From: Serripes groenlandicus
Lineage: Eukaryota > Mollusca > Bivalvia > Cardiida > Cardiidae
DNA length: 64,000 nt
Direction of reading: 5' to 3'
Assembly: GCA_031761405.1 (NCBI GenBank)
Contig: JASEVX010000010.1
Location: 6,760,453-6,824,452, forward strand
Shown: positions 42,599 through 52,341 of the stretch, in pieces
Numbering within the stretch: position 1 is the first letter of the stretch
Layout: every line of letters starts with the position of its first letter
Notes under the pieces: model-generated
Seen by the model: the letters and a program-made list of their open reading frames with translations, nothing else
What the model was told of the DNA's origin: nothing
Database searches by the model: none
Translations under genes and position numbers: made by a program

Positions 42599-43015
42599 CT
42601 CGAAACACACACTCACAACCACAGCAACACCAGCAACAACAAAAACACCAGCAACAACAAAAACACCAGCAATAATAAAAACACCAGCAACCACAAAAAC
42701 ACCAGCAACACCAAAAACACCAGCAACACCAGCAACAACAAAAACACCAGCAACAACAAAAACACCAGCAATAACAAAAACAACAAAAACAACAGCAACA
42801 CCAGCAACAACAAAAACACCAGCAACACCAGCAATAACAAAAACATCACCAACACCAGCAACAACAGAAACACCAGCAACACCAGCAACAACAAAATGAT
42901 CACCAGCATCAGCAATAACAAAAACATCACCAACACCAGCAACAACAAAAACACCAGCAACACCAGCAATAACAAAAACATCACCAACACCAGCAACAAA
43001 AAAAAATGATCACCA
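42599..43015. repeat. AACAAC/ACCAGC minisatellite
   Basis: Units of ACACCAGCAACAACAAAA and 9- to 30-bp variants (ACACCAGCAACACC, AATAACAAAAACATCACC). Both strands stay open as Thr/Pro/Lys or Leu/Val-rich frames; I treat these as artefacts. Confidence 0.95.
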
Positions 43016-43029
43016 GCATAGACAACAGC

Positions 43030-43122
43030 ATCGTAAATATCATAAACGTCCATTTCAGGCTTAACTGTACATTAAAAGATATTCGAACTACAACCGTATT
43101 GTAATAATACCCCGGTTATATC
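43030..43122 (+). mobile_element. Second copy of the LTR 3' end
   Basis: ATCGTAAATATCATAAACGT, CCATTTCAGGCTTAACTGTA and ATAATACCCCGGTTAT match the end of the LTR at 42162-42487 over about 92 bp with few differences. The rest of this LTR is missing, replaced by minisatellite. Confidence 0.85.
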
Positions 43123-43127
43123 AATAA

Positions 43128-43203
43128 ACTTTCTTTTATAGAGATTTTCTATGGGTTGGCCTTGGTGTTTGTAAAGTCGTCTGCTGCATGTGGGAAACGG
43201 TTC
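43128..43203 (+). mobile_element. MITE-1 right-end fragment
   Basis: TATAGAGATTTTCTATG, GTAAAGTCGTCTGCTGC and ATGTGGGAAACGGTTC; left two-thirds absent. Confidence 0.7.
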
Positions 43204-43235
43204 AAAGAAAAATAAATGTGTTGACTCACGCTTAA

Positions 43236-43446
43236 TTAACCCTTTCCCTCAGACGACTTTGAACATATATTGGTAACAAAATAGAAAATCTCTATAATTG
43301 AATGGATAACCTATGACTAAAAGTGGAAAACATTGTGGCAAAAGAAGAAATTGCTCGTTTTGAGCAATTTCTTCTTTGGTCACTATGTTTTCAAAAAGCC
43401 GTCTGCTGCAGAGGCGTCAGAAAGCGGCTATATGAGGGAGGGTTAA
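43236..43446 (-). mobile_element. MITE-1, full ends, short left arm
   Basis: TTAA-CCCTTTCCCTCAGACGACT start (about 20 bp missing after CCCTC). Hairpin apex GCTCGTTTTGAGC, GTCTGCTGCAGAGGCGTC, GAGGGAGGG-TTAA end. Confidence 0.92.
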
Positions 43447-43524
43447 GTGTAAGGGTTCACTTTGTCAACAATACATTCGTTTCGAGATAACGTGACATAC
43501 AACGCTTCCGTTGCTCAAACAAAT

Positions 43525-43752
43525 TATTCCTTTCCCACATACAGACGCATTTTGACACCTCTGCAGCAGACGACTTTTTAAAACAAATTGTGATAAAAGG
43601 AGAAGTCGCGCACCCTAAGCAATTTCATGTTTTTTCGGAAATAATTTTTATTAAATTATGATAATTTCATTTACAGAGAATTTTCATATTTTGTTACTTA
43701 ATATTTGCGAATTCGACTGTTTGCAGAAGAGTTGTTTGTGGGAAAGAGTTGA
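43525..43752 (+). mobile_element. MITE-1 (CCCACATA subtype), diverged hairpin
   Basis: CCTTTCCCACATACAGACGC start, ACACCTCTGCAGCAGACG, remnant of the hairpin (AAAAGGAGAAGTCGCGCACC...AAGCAATTTC), GTTTGTGGGAAAGAG-TTGA end. Confidence 0.8.
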
Positions 43753-43754
43753 TA

Positions 43755-44112
43755 TGACACATAGTATAAGTCCTCCAAATAACCTCGAGAAATCGGAAAG
43801 CGACCCATAGGTCAGAGCTTCGAACCCGACTGACAGGGGTTAATGTACAAAAACGCATATAAGCGCGAGTGTATCATCATGAGATAGGTCCAGCTAGCGT
43901 TATTTTACGCCACACGTCTTTGTAACTCTTTACGAGTTTTTTCCTCCGTAATTTCCCCCGCGATAGCTGCAAGCAATTTAGAATATGACGTCATTTTATA
44001 TATACGTGAAAATTGTAACAAAATATTAGACTTAAATAAAAAAAGAATTCGAATTGCGTTTGTCGTTTAATTGTAATTATCTTTATGATTATTTGTATAA
44101 CTTGTAAAGTTT
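43755..44112. other. No gene recognised
   Basis: No supported frame. CGAACCCGACTGACAGG near 43820 is reminiscent of a SINE head but too short to call. Confidence 0.4.
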
Positions 44113-44560
44113 ATAAGATAAGATAAGATAAGATAAGAAATTGTTTATTAAAGTGACATGTGTGAAACATATTTTGGTTAACAATATGAAATAAAAAACA
44201 AAAATGACCACACCCGGCCCTTTGGGCCTATATAAGTCACCTATATTTGTTTTCGCAAGACCGGTTTCTATTTCAAACTCTAATGCAGGGCAGGTAAATT
44301 CCAATCAGATTAGTTCCCATACATGGCTGATCTCCTCATTCGATAACCCTTCACAATAAATTTAGCACATTTACGAGGGGGATTGTTCAAAAGGTATCCC
44401 ATTTTATGGTGATCACTTAACTGGCTAAAGTTAGCATCATTCAGTAGTTCTACATATATTTCTAAACGAATATTTCTATAAAAAATCAGTTCATCAGAAA
44501 ATGAGTTTCTTCTTCAATTGAATCTGTTTCGCACATATTACCAAGTCTTTTCTAGAGTTA
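44113..44560 (-). mobile_element. Non-LTR retrotransposon 3' end (same family as 3.6 kb)
   Basis: On the minus strand, a stretch in the frame ending GYRMRRSAMYG matches the SYLRRRSSMYG end of the 3.6-kb copy, preceded by PRKCAKFIV. Then come the 3' UTR motifs AGGCCCAAAGGGCCGGGTGT and TAATAAACAATTTC and a (TTATC)n tail, seen here as GATAA repeats at 44117-44138. Confidence 0.85.
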
Positions 44561-44800
44561 TATTTATAAACAGTTTTTATTGGCGAGGCCTGCATGAGTG
44601 CACCAGAGACATATATGTAAAGTATGTACATGTCTCTACCTGCCCTTAGGGTCGCATACATACACGTAATGATTAAATTAAAGGTTGTAAAATTTCAATT
44701 CATATCCCTTCTATTAGATGTCTAACTAAAACTACGTGTACATGTACAATGCAGACTGATAAAGGTTTAAGTGACCGATTAATGTACAAAATATTTTATC

Positions 44801-45002
44801 TTAACACTTTCCCACCGCAGACGAATATTTTAAAACATTTGGGCAAAAGGAGAAATTGCTCATAATGAGCAATTCACCATTTTCCACAATGATTTCATTC
44901 AACACTACTAAAATATTACAATTTCACTCAGAGAGATTTTTGACGTCTTTGATCTTTTCAAAGTCGTCTTCTTTAGATTATTTGTATGTGGAAAAGGGTA
45001 AA
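44801..45002 (+). mobile_element. MITE-1 (CCCACATA-like), left end short
   Basis: TTAA-CACTTTCCCACCGCAGACG start, hairpin apex GCTCATAATGAGC, AAAGTCGTCTTCTTTAG and GTATGTGGAAAAGGG-TAAA end. Confidence 0.85.
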
Positions 45003-45120
45003 CCCATTACATCTCGGACTATGTTATGGATTAAGATTGTTTGCACATAAAACAAACTTATAAGAAAACATGAAAAATCAATCGACAATATAATATTGTC
45101 TTTAGACAGAGTTATTTAAA

Positions 45121-45375
45121 ATGAAGAAATTTTCCCTGTTTCCAACAATTATTTCAAAATGTGTCTACTTCAGACGTGTTAACCCTTTCCCTCATACGTG
45201 ACAATTCTGCAGCAGACGACTTTGAACGTATTGTGTCAAAACATAGAAAATCTCCATAATTGAATAGATAACCTATGACAAAAAAGTGGAAAACATTGTG
45301 GCAAAAGGAGAAATTGCACGTTTTGTGCAATTTCTTCTTTTGTCACTATGTTTTTAAAACGCCGTCTGCTGCAGA
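45121..45375 (-). mobile_element. MITE-1 fragment then a right-truncated MITE-1
   Basis: A degraded right-end fragment (45121-45180: GTCTACTTCAGACGTG-TTAA) shares TTAA 45179-45182 with a better copy: CCCTTTCCCTCATACGTGAC, hairpin apex GCACGTTTTGTGC, GTCTGCTGCAGATGGG, then the sequence breaks off. Confidence 0.85.
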
Positions 45376-45379
45376 TGGG

Positions 45380-45890
45380 CCCGATATAAATGACCTTGTC
45401 ATCCAAGCTATATAGCGAGGTGTAAATAGGCATGTTACACCCTACGTTCATGTTTATTTCTTTGACAGGCCTGGCCCCCGAGGTCAGCTAGTCGACGATG
45501 TATGCTTGTTGCGTCGTCTTTCAGCTTAAGGGTCGGTTGTGCATACATGTAACATAGCATTGTGGTTAATAGGTCCCAGGAAGTTACAATTGGACTTCAA
45601 ATGATAACACGCGAGTTTGTTTAACGGGAAGTGTCGCGAGGAGATTATACGAACGTTTTAAGGTATAGTTGCAATTTTTCTATGGCTAAGAAACATCTCT
45701 ATTTTAGTCGCACCAAGTGACGTTGGGGTCTAATGGCCTCTCCGTCTCTGTTATTGAACGCTTCTCATTTCGTTTCGGTGAAGTTTTCTATTGGAGGTAT
45801 CATAGTCATTGGCAGATTCTACCATGACAGGTTGCATAAACACAGCATATATGGGTTTGTGACTCGTAATGATCAACATGTGGATCTGAC
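45380..45890. other. No gene recognised
   Basis: No supported frame, repeat or RNA gene. Confidence 0.4.
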
Positions 45891-45893
45891 AGC

Positions 45894-46093
45894 TTAACCC
45901 TTTCCCTCATACGACAATTCTGCAGCAGACGACTTCGAACATATTTTGACAAAAAATGGAAAATCTCTATAATTGAATGGATAACCTATGACTAAAAGTG
46001 GAAAACATTGTGGAAAAAGGAGAAATTGCTCGTTTTCAAAAAGCCGTCTGCTGCAGAGGCGTCAGAAAGTGTCTATATGAGGGAAAGGGTTAA
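45894..46093 (-). mobile_element. MITE-1 with one hairpin arm deleted
   Basis: TTAA at both ends. AGGAGAAATTGCTCGTTTTC joins directly to AAAAAGCCGTCTGCTGCAG, so the right hairpin arm is gone at a GTTTT repeat, as in 38577-38738. Otherwise it is close to full-length copies. Confidence 0.92.
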
Positions 46094-46213
46094 GGGGACA
46101 GTTGAATTCACGTAGCGACATACACGTACAGTTGTATTATATTCGTATTCTACGCATTGTTGTTGTTATTTTATCTGTTCTATTTTGTTTTTCTCATTTT
46201 CTTTATACTTTTT

Positions 46214-47161
46214 GTCTCGCTGCGACGAAAGCGAGACTAAGGTGTTGCTTTTCTGGCGACGGCGACGTTAAAGTTACGTTTTTTTAACTTTTCTGAATAA
46301 GTACTGGTACTAGAGCTTTCATTTTTCGAAGATAGTTACATCTAATACTCTTCTTCACATTGTATGCTAAAGATACTGAGTGTGACCTACATTTTGGGGT
46401 AAAAAACATGTTTTTTTGTGGTTTTTGGTTGACTTTGAGATTTGGTCATAGCTTCCTCATTTTTTGTTAAATTGATTTCAAATTTTGCACACATATTTCA
46501 TAAATGAAGTACTTCAACATATTAAACGGGTTTTTGGGTCAAACATTGGGATTTTTTTCTTTTTCATTTTTTTTCTTTTTCAATTTTGCGTTTACCTCAA
46601 CGCAAAAGTTTCGTTTTTTTTTTGTTTTTTTTCTCAATAAGTACTGGTCCTAGGGCTTTCATATTTGGAATATAGTTACATCTAATACCCTGCTGCATAT
46701 TGCACGCTGAGGATGCGGAGTGTGACCTTTTTTGGGGGTAAAACACTTGATTTTTGGTGGATTTTGAGAATTGGACATAGCTTCTGCATATTTTGTTGGA
46801 TTAAGTTCAAATTGTGAACACACATTTCATAAATAAAGTATCAAACAGGTTTCGGGGTAAAACGTTTGTATTTTGTTATTTTTTGAACTTTGCGTTTTGG
46901 TCAATTTTTGTTTGTTTGAATTTCTTGTATTTTTGAACTTTGCACATTTGTATTTTTTTTTTTTTAATTTTGCGTTTAGCCGATTTTATTTTTCTTTCTT
47001 GAAGTTTTTAACTTTGTATTTTTTTTTTTTTTAATTTCTTGTATAAAAACAATTGTGTTTAGCTCAATGTTAAAGTTTTGTTATTTTACTTTTTGTCTTT
47101 TACACTTGCATTGATAGTCAAAGCAGGGGACAGCGAGACATTTAATTACGCGTAATTCTTG
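46214..47161 (+). mobile_element. Hairpin-headed Helitron-like element
   Basis: Head hairpin GTCTCGC-tgcgacgaaa-GCGAGAC at 46214-46237, then GGCGACGGCGACGTTAAAG. Two core repeats hold AATAAGTACTGGTNCTAG, a GGCTTTCAT...ATAGTTACATCTAATAC block and GAGTGTGACC; the same core recurs at 62098-63180. The 3' tail is palindrome ATTACGCGTAAT (47145-47156) followed by TCTTG. T-rich interior, no coding capacity. Confidence 0.7.
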
Positions 47162-47187
47162 TTTAAATTATTGATCTTCATTATATG

Positions 47188-47350
47188 GGGGAAATAAAGA
47201 TGTCATGGTTGCGGGGTTAGCATTAAGACTGACTGGCTGGTGTCGGGTTAAGTCGACCAGTCGTACTGGTAATTTTTCACAGGAAAGGCCGTGATATAAC
47301 TGAACAATTATTAAATGCGGCGTTATACACCAGACCATCAAATGATCAAT
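47188..47350 (+). mobile_element. SINE-B, headless
   Basis: TTGCGGGGTTAGCATTAAGA, CTGACTGGCTGGTGTCGGG, GACCAGTCGTACTGGTAA, CAGGAAAGGCCGTGATATAA, GCGGCGTTATACACCAGACC and ATCAAATGATCAATC tail. Confidence 0.85.
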
Positions 47351-47377
47351 CATGTAGCAATAATATTGCTAATATTA

Positions 47378-47537
47378 AGGCAAAAGGAGAAATTGCCTAG
47401 TTGTGTTTTGGGCATTTTGTTTTTCAATTTGTTTAAATAATAACAGATTCGTTAGAGATGATCTAGAGATGTTTGAATAGGTTTTGCTGGACGTTTTGAA
47501 AATTGTTTGCTGAATATTTGTTGTATGTGGGAATGAC
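47378..47537 (+). mobile_element. Degenerate MITE-1
   Basis: GGCAAAAGGAGAAATTGCC, GATCTAGAGATGTTTG, GAAAATTGTTTGCTGAATAT and TTGTTGTATGTGGGAATG remain; hairpin right arm lost. Confidence 0.55.
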
Positions 47538-47578
47538 AAGATGTAGAAATGGACGAGTGGATACTTGTAACCCGAGTA

Positions 47579-47791
47579 TTAACCCTTTCAGCGCCGAATT
47601 GTTTAAAGTAGACTCTTCCATGTTCAAAATCGGGTGTCTCCATTTCTCATGGTATAAAAGTTTGGACTATTTCGATAACTAAAAGGCAAACAATGCTGAT
47701 TTCAGGTGAGACAGCTCGTTACGAGCTGACTCACCTGAATCTGCATTGTTTGCAAAAAGTTCAATATTGCCTTTGGCGCTGAAAGAGTTAA
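47579..47791 (+). mobile_element. MITE-2, full length (213 bp)
   Basis: TTAA-CCCTTTCAGCGCCGAATTG and GCCTTTGGCGCTGAAAGAG-TTAA. Central hairpin intact with apex GCTCGTTACGAGC. Cleanest MITE-2 in the window. Confidence 0.95.
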
Positions 47792-47949
47792 TATCGTTTC
47801 TAAGCTTGAAGAATGTCACACACTTTTAATCTAAGTTTAAATGTTTCACAAGGTCTACTTTTTGTTGTCAGGGATCTTTTGTTGTTTTGTTGTACAGCAA
47901 TTGAAAAACATTTATTGATCTTTTTCTCTCGTTTAGACGCTCTTTGGCA

Positions 47950-48260
47950 TGATTGATTGAGGTTAAATGCCGTTTAACAGTATTTCTATTTTATCGCGGC
48001 GGCCAGTTTAGCTGACGTGTTACTGTATTTTCTGACTTTCTCGCACATGTTCTCCAAACAATTATTCACCCTCAAGACAGCTGGCTACTTTCCCCCACAG
48101 TCTGTGATGCTGTTTAATGAAATACTTATGACGCTTTTCATTAAGTCTTTTGTCAATCATCGGAAAGAATTGATGGGCGAGTCTGAGTTCGAACTCACGA
48201 CTCCTAAAATGATGACCATCGTCGTTACAGACGGAACTTTCACAGCTCGACTGTCTTTAG
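47950..48260 (-). mobile_element. SINE-C, near full length
   Basis: On the minus strand: damaged A-box region, B-box TGAGTTCGAACTC, the TCAATTCTTTCCGATGATTG block, GAACATGTGCGAGAAAGTC, GCCGCCGCGATA, AAATACTGTTAAACGGC and an AATCAATC end. More diverged than 3251-3545. Confidence 0.8.
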
Positions 48261-48375
48261 CCACTTTGCGACAGATGATATTGTGAAACAATGTGGAGAA
48301 AACACACAAAAGAGCAATTTCTACCACCCTTTCCATAATTTTCACAGTATATCCAAATTAATGTACCAGATTTTC

Positions 48376-48962
48376 GAAATGTCTCCAACTCAATAGTATT
48401 TTCGTGCCCAACTCAAAAGTGTTTTCGTACCCAACTCAAAAGTGTTTGTCGTTGTCTCCAGCTCAATAGTATTTTCGTGCCCAACTCAATAGTCAAACGT
48501 GTTTTCGTCCCTAAATCAATAATCGTATCGTCCCCAACTCAAAAGTCTTTGTCGTCGTCCCCAACTCAAGTCTTTTCGTCCCAACTCAAAAGCATTTGAT
48601 TTTTTATCATCAACTTAATAGTTTTTTTTATCCCCAACTCAATAGTGTTTTTATCCCCAACTCAATAGTGTTTTTATCCCCAACTTAATAGTGTCTTTTA
48701 TCCCCAACTCAATAGTGTTTTTATCCCCAACTTATAGCGTTTTTTATCTTATTTGTGTTTTTTATCCCCAACTCAAAAGTGTTTTGTATCCCCAGCCCAA
48801 TAGTGTTTTTTCTCCCCAACTCATTATTCTTTACGTCCCCAACTCAATAGTGTTTCCGTCCAAAATTCCAAAGAGTTTGTCGTCCCTAACTAAATAAAGG
48901 CTTTTTGTCCCCAACTCATAGTTTTTTCGTCCCTACTTTTAGTGTTTTTGTCCCCTACTCAG
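48376..48962. repeat. ~23-bp minisatellite, about 25 diverged units
   Basis: Unit CCCCAACTCAATAGTGTTTT plus TAT, with GTCGT insertions and TTCGT variants. Degenerate, unlike the homogeneous arrays at 24.3 and 39.3 kb, so older. Confidence 0.9.
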
Positions 48963-49098
48963 CCATTCAAAGTTCAAAGGAGATAGAGATGTTACATTTT
49001 AAGATTGGTATCTATGTAATACAATTTTACGTTGGTATTGATAGTATCTCGGTGCCATCATTCACGAACATACAATATGATATTGGAGATACACCTGG

Positions 49099-49443
49099 CA
49101 GGGACGTAGCTTTGCAATAGTCAATGTGAAGGCCGTCTCGTGAGAAAATCAACAGTGTGGACTCTGCGTAAAGTATCGACCCGGATCAGCCTAAGCATGC
49201 CACACAGGCCTACCCGGATAGGCACTTTTCGCCTCCTGTGGATTTTCTGTTTCAGGAATAACTACTCTATACATCTATCCCCCTAAGACGGAATGTGTCG
49301 GCCGGATCAGTCTGCACGGACAGCGCAGGCTGATCTGGTCGATACATTACGCAGATGTCTATCGCCGCAGCTGCATTTTGGGACATTTTGAGAAAAAAAG
49401 TGTAGGCACGTGCCTACAGTGCCTAAAGGGAGCTACGCCCCTG
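49099..49443. mobile_element. hAT-like composite MITE with MITE-4-type core
   Basis: Outer ends CAGGGACGTAGCTTTGC and (reverse-complemented) CAGGGGCGTAGCTCCC form short inverted repeats typical of hAT elements. Inside are MITE-4 motifs GTCTCGTGAGAAAATCAAC, GGACTCTGCGTAAAGTATCG, GATTTTCTGTTTCAGGAAT and GATCTGGTCGATACATTACG, then a unique right part with GCAGCTGCATTTTGGG and the palindrome GTAGGCACGTGCCTAC. A near-identical copy is at 53541-53886. Confidence 0.75.
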
Positions 49444-49559
49444 CCTGGTCGCACAATACGAAAACCAATCCTTGAAATTTTGAAATATTATAGAGATTAT
49501 ATCAGGATAGAATATTGTAGCAATTAATTACAGTCTGAAAGGTTCTCGTTGCATTCCAT

Positions 49560-49685
49560 ATTATGACCAGGGGTTGTGAGTTCGAACACCAGCTCGGGCA
49601 ACATTATTTCATAGGTTAACTGACCGTCCTGGTATGACTGGAAAATTGTTGAAAACGGCTGTAAACCTCCATCAATCGATTAATC
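49560..49685 (+). mobile_element. SINE-C, internally deleted
   Basis: B-box GTGAGTTCGAACACCAGCTC, then straight to AGGTTAACTGACCGTCCTGG, TATGACTGGAAAATTGTTGA, AAACGGCTGTAAACC and ATCAATCGATTAATC. About 150 bp of body is missing. Confidence 0.8.
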
Positions 49686-49689
49686 ACCA

Positions 49690-50205
49690 GATGACGGACA
49701 GGGAAACTCCCGGTCAGAGCCGCGCGGAGAGACACCTGTGTCTTTGCTGGATGCAAAATGTCTAACGGTTATATCTTCCATGCCGCATTTGAATATACGG
49801 ATTTACATGCGAAAGTACTTTTTATGAAAGTAACGTATTAATTACAGTAACACGTGTAACGTTTTACATTTCAATGTAACATGTAAACATGTATGACCAT
49901 GTTCAACATTAGGGATGTACTTTAAGTGTGGTTTCTTCTTCTTGGTTTTATGATTGGTACATGCAATGCGGTGGCGGTATTTGAAAAGGACGATATCAAG
50001 ATTATAATTATGCAAGCCCAAGGTTTATGTTACATCTTACCCTTAAACGTGTGCGTCGTCTGTATTTTACGACGTCATTACCTTTATATTTACTGCAATA
50101 CAGTATGTAAAATGAATAGATTGTGTAAAATGCCTATTCTTTGCAATGTTGTCCAGTATAAATGTTACCTTGTAGCTCATATTATATTAACAGTTATTGT
50201 CGTTC
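49690..50205. other. No gene recognised
   Basis: A 98-codon hydrophobic plus-strand frame (49926-50222) lies here and enters the following SINE-B head. It has no signal or domain I recognise, so no gene is called. Confidence 0.4.
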
Positions 50206-50208
50206 AAC

Positions 50209-50477
50209 GGTGCTTTGATTGACGCAAACATCTGACTCGGCCTCGAGTGCGGGAGGTCGCGGGTTCGATCCCCGTTCTGGTCATGTCAAAGACTTTAAAA
50301 CTGGTAGAAATTGCTGCACTCCTAGGCGCACAGGATTGCGGGGTTACCATTACGACTGCCTGCCTGGTGTCAGGATGAATGAACCAGTAGTACTGGTTAC
50401 TTACACAGTAAACGCCGTGATATAACTTAAAAGGTGTTGAAAGCGGCATAAAACACGAAACAATCAATCAATCAATA
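50209..50477 (+). mobile_element. SINE-B, near full length
   Basis: Damaged A-box region, then CTCGAGTGCGGGAGGTCGCG and B-box GGTTCGATCCC, GTCATGTCAAAGACTTTAAA, GGATTGCGGGGTTACCATTA, CTGGTGTCAGGATGAATG, ACCAGTAGTACTGGTTACTT, CGCCGTGATATAACTTAAAA and (AATC)n. It shows the shared SINE tail well. Confidence 0.9.
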
Positions 50478-50544
50478 ATCTCAGTAAGACTTATCACCCA
50501 AATGGGCGCAAAGTCAATACAAAGTGCTTATAGTTGGTTTTACT

Positions 50545-50790
50545 TGTTTTTCGTGTGCATTCAGATAACGAACTTCCATTTGAGCTCTGCCATGGTGAAA
50601 GGTACAAGTTGGCATTTCTAAACAGTGTTGGTTCGGATCAGCCTTTACATGTGTTCCGTCTTATCAGAATATGCACAAGTGGACAGAAACTTAAAACGAG
50701 CTTATTACATTTATCTTGATCAGACTGTGCGGACGCTAAGGATGATCTGGATCGACTCTGTTCACACAATCCAATATGTTAGCACTTATG
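50545..50790. mobile_element. MITE-8 (inverted-repeat element)
   Basis: AACAGTGTTGGTTCGGATCA, GCCTTTACATGTGTTCCGTC and TGATCAGACTGTGCGGACGC, GATGATCTGGATCGACTCTG, TTCACACAATCC form two mirrored halves. It matches 52640-52960 and is related in motif (GATCAGCCT...) to MITE-4. Confidence 0.55.
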
Positions 50791-50954
50791 GGCTCGTTTA
50801 TGGATCGATTATTTATTAATCATGTGTGTGCGTGATAAAATATTGATCCACCTTTAAATCAATACACCTTTAATTCTCTCATTTTCTATTGACTGTTATT
50901 CGATATATATCTTATCCTCCTTCTCCGCACAAACGTCGAGAAGACTTTATAAAT

Positions 50955-51122
50955 GGTGTGTATGGCTTCCTTCCCTCCTTCGGGCACGGTGTTAGCATTA
51001 CGACTGACTGGCTGGTGTCAGGATGAATTGACCAGTAGTACTGGTAGTTTACCCAGGAAACGCCGTGATATAACCGAAACATTGGATGAAAGCGGTATAA
51101 TACACCAAAACAACCAATCAAC
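50955..51122 (+). mobile_element. SINE-B, headless
   Basis: TTAGCATTACGACTGACTGG, CTGGTGTCAGGATGAATTGA, CCAGTAGTACTGGTAGTTTA, CCCAGGAAACGCCGTGATAT, GAAAGCGGTATAATACACC and CAACCAATCAAC tail. Confidence 0.88.
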
Positions 51123-51131
51123 AAACGTCGA

Positions 51132-51205
51132 TCAACGGTAGCTCGGTAACGACAAGGGATATCAATCCGGCTGTCGAGAGTTCGAATCCTGGCTGATGGT
51201 CGTTT
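51132..51205 (+). mobile_element. SINE-C head fragment (tRNA-like)
   Basis: ACGGTAGCTCGGTAACGACA (A-box region) and GTCGAGAGTTCGAATCCTGG (B-box), in tRNA-like spacing. It follows a SINE-B tail and precedes a MITE-1 hairpin fragment (51241-51282), so not called as a tRNA gene. Confidence 0.6.
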
Positions 51206-51282
51206 TGATGATTGACAGAAGTCAATGTGACTGGCGTCAATATGAGCAATTTCTCCTATTGTCGGCAATGTTTTCAAGTTGT

Positions 51283-51506
51283 TTAACCCTTTCCCGTTTA
51301 CAGCAATTCTGCAGCAGACGACTTTGAAAACATCTAGAAAAAAAGTATGGAATATCTCTACACATGAAAGCTTTATTACTGAAAGAAGTTGAAAACAGTG
51401 TGGCAAAAGAAGAAAATGACTCGTTTTGATAAACTTCTTCTTCTGCCAAAGTGTTTTCAAAAGTCATCTGATGCAGAGGCGTCAGAAAGCATCTGTATAA
51501 GTGTTA
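51283..51506 (-). mobile_element. MITE-1, full length
   Basis: TTAA-CCCTTTCCCGTTTACAGC start, CTGCAGCAGACGACTTTGAA, hairpin with apex GACTCGTTTTGAT, TGATGCAGAGGCGTCAGAAA and GTATAAGTG-TTAA end. A loose hairpin arm (TGAGCAATTTCTCCTATTGT) precedes it at 51241-51282. Confidence 0.88.
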
Positions 51507-51511
51507 AATAC

Positions 51512-51602
51512 TTATACTTTCATTTATAGATATTTTCTTTATTTTGATATGCCGTTTTCAAATATGTCTGTTGCAGGTGTCTTGTATTGCGAAAAGGATT
51601 AA
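51512..51602 (+). mobile_element. MITE-1 right half
   Basis: ACTTTCATTTATAGATATTT, CAAATATGTCTGTTGCAGG and ATTGCGAAAAGGA-TTAA. Its terminal TTAA (51599-51602) is also the left TTAA of the adjacent MITE-2. Confidence 0.8.
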
Positions 51603-51811
51603 CTCTTTCAGCGCCGAATTGTTTCAAGTAGACTTTTCCATGTTCAAAGTCGGATGACTCCATTTCATATGTTATATGCGTTTTGAATAATAGGATAGCT
51701 ATGACGTAAACAATACTGATTTCAGGTGAGACAGCTCGTTACGAGCTGACTCACCTGAATCAGTTTTGTTTGCAAAAAGCTCAATATTGCCTTTGGCGCT
51801 AAACGAGTTAA
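51599..51811 (+). mobile_element. MITE-2, full length
   Basis: TTAA-CTCTTTCAGCGCCGAATTG start and CTTTGGCGCTAAACGAG-TTAA end, 213 bp; hairpin apex GCTCGTTACGAGC intact. Confidence 0.94.
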
Positions 51812-52076
51812 TGAAACTTGATATTCTTGATCATCTTGTAGATGGACAAGACTAGTGCAAGACCATCCTCGGTACCGAGGATATTCATAAACTTTATGAT
51901 ATTTTATGAATAGCCTGGGCAATGAGGATGGTGCTAGACATGCTATTGAACTGCATTAATGTTACCAGATCATATTTATGTGTATACTATCCCGTCATAG
52001 GGGATTTAACATACACATACATGAGCCTATCTTAATTCAAGAATGGGCAAGTATATTTCACAATATTAATTTAAGC

Positions 52077-52290
52077 TGTTTTGATGCCTCTGAAGCAGAC
52101 ACCCTTTAAATATTTTTAGGCAAAAGGAGAAGTTGCTCACAATGAGAAACTTCTTCGATTGTTAGAGTGTTTTCAGATCTACTCAGCAATTAAAACGTTC
52201 AATAAAATCGATCTATTTTACACTTTTAACAAGAAGTTTGCAAAGTCGTCTGCTTCAGAATTAACGGTTGCAGGTTGGGAAAGGTTTAGG
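52077..52290 (+). mobile_element. MITE-1, left terminus lost
   Basis: TTGATGCCTCTGAAGCAGAC start, imperfect hairpin (AGAAGTTGCTCACAATGAGA), AAAGTCGTCTGCTTCAG, then GCAGGTTGGGAAAGGTTTAG. Confidence 0.78.
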
Positions 52291-52341
52291 GTCCTGCTGA
52301 AGCAGGTCAATGGTGATTTCTGTTATCATACAATCATAAAT

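Noticed and set aside
42594..43053. Thr/Pro/Lys-rich and Leu/Val-rich frames (101 and 146 codons)
   Set aside because: Minisatellite open on both strands within LTR remnants; no gene evidence.
49926..50222. 98-codon hydrophobic protein
   Set aside because: Composition-driven, no domain, and the frame ends inside a SINE-B head.
50912..51460. 182-codon minus-strand frame
   Set aside because: It crosses SINE-B, SINE-C head and MITE-1 copies, so it is a chance frame through repeats.
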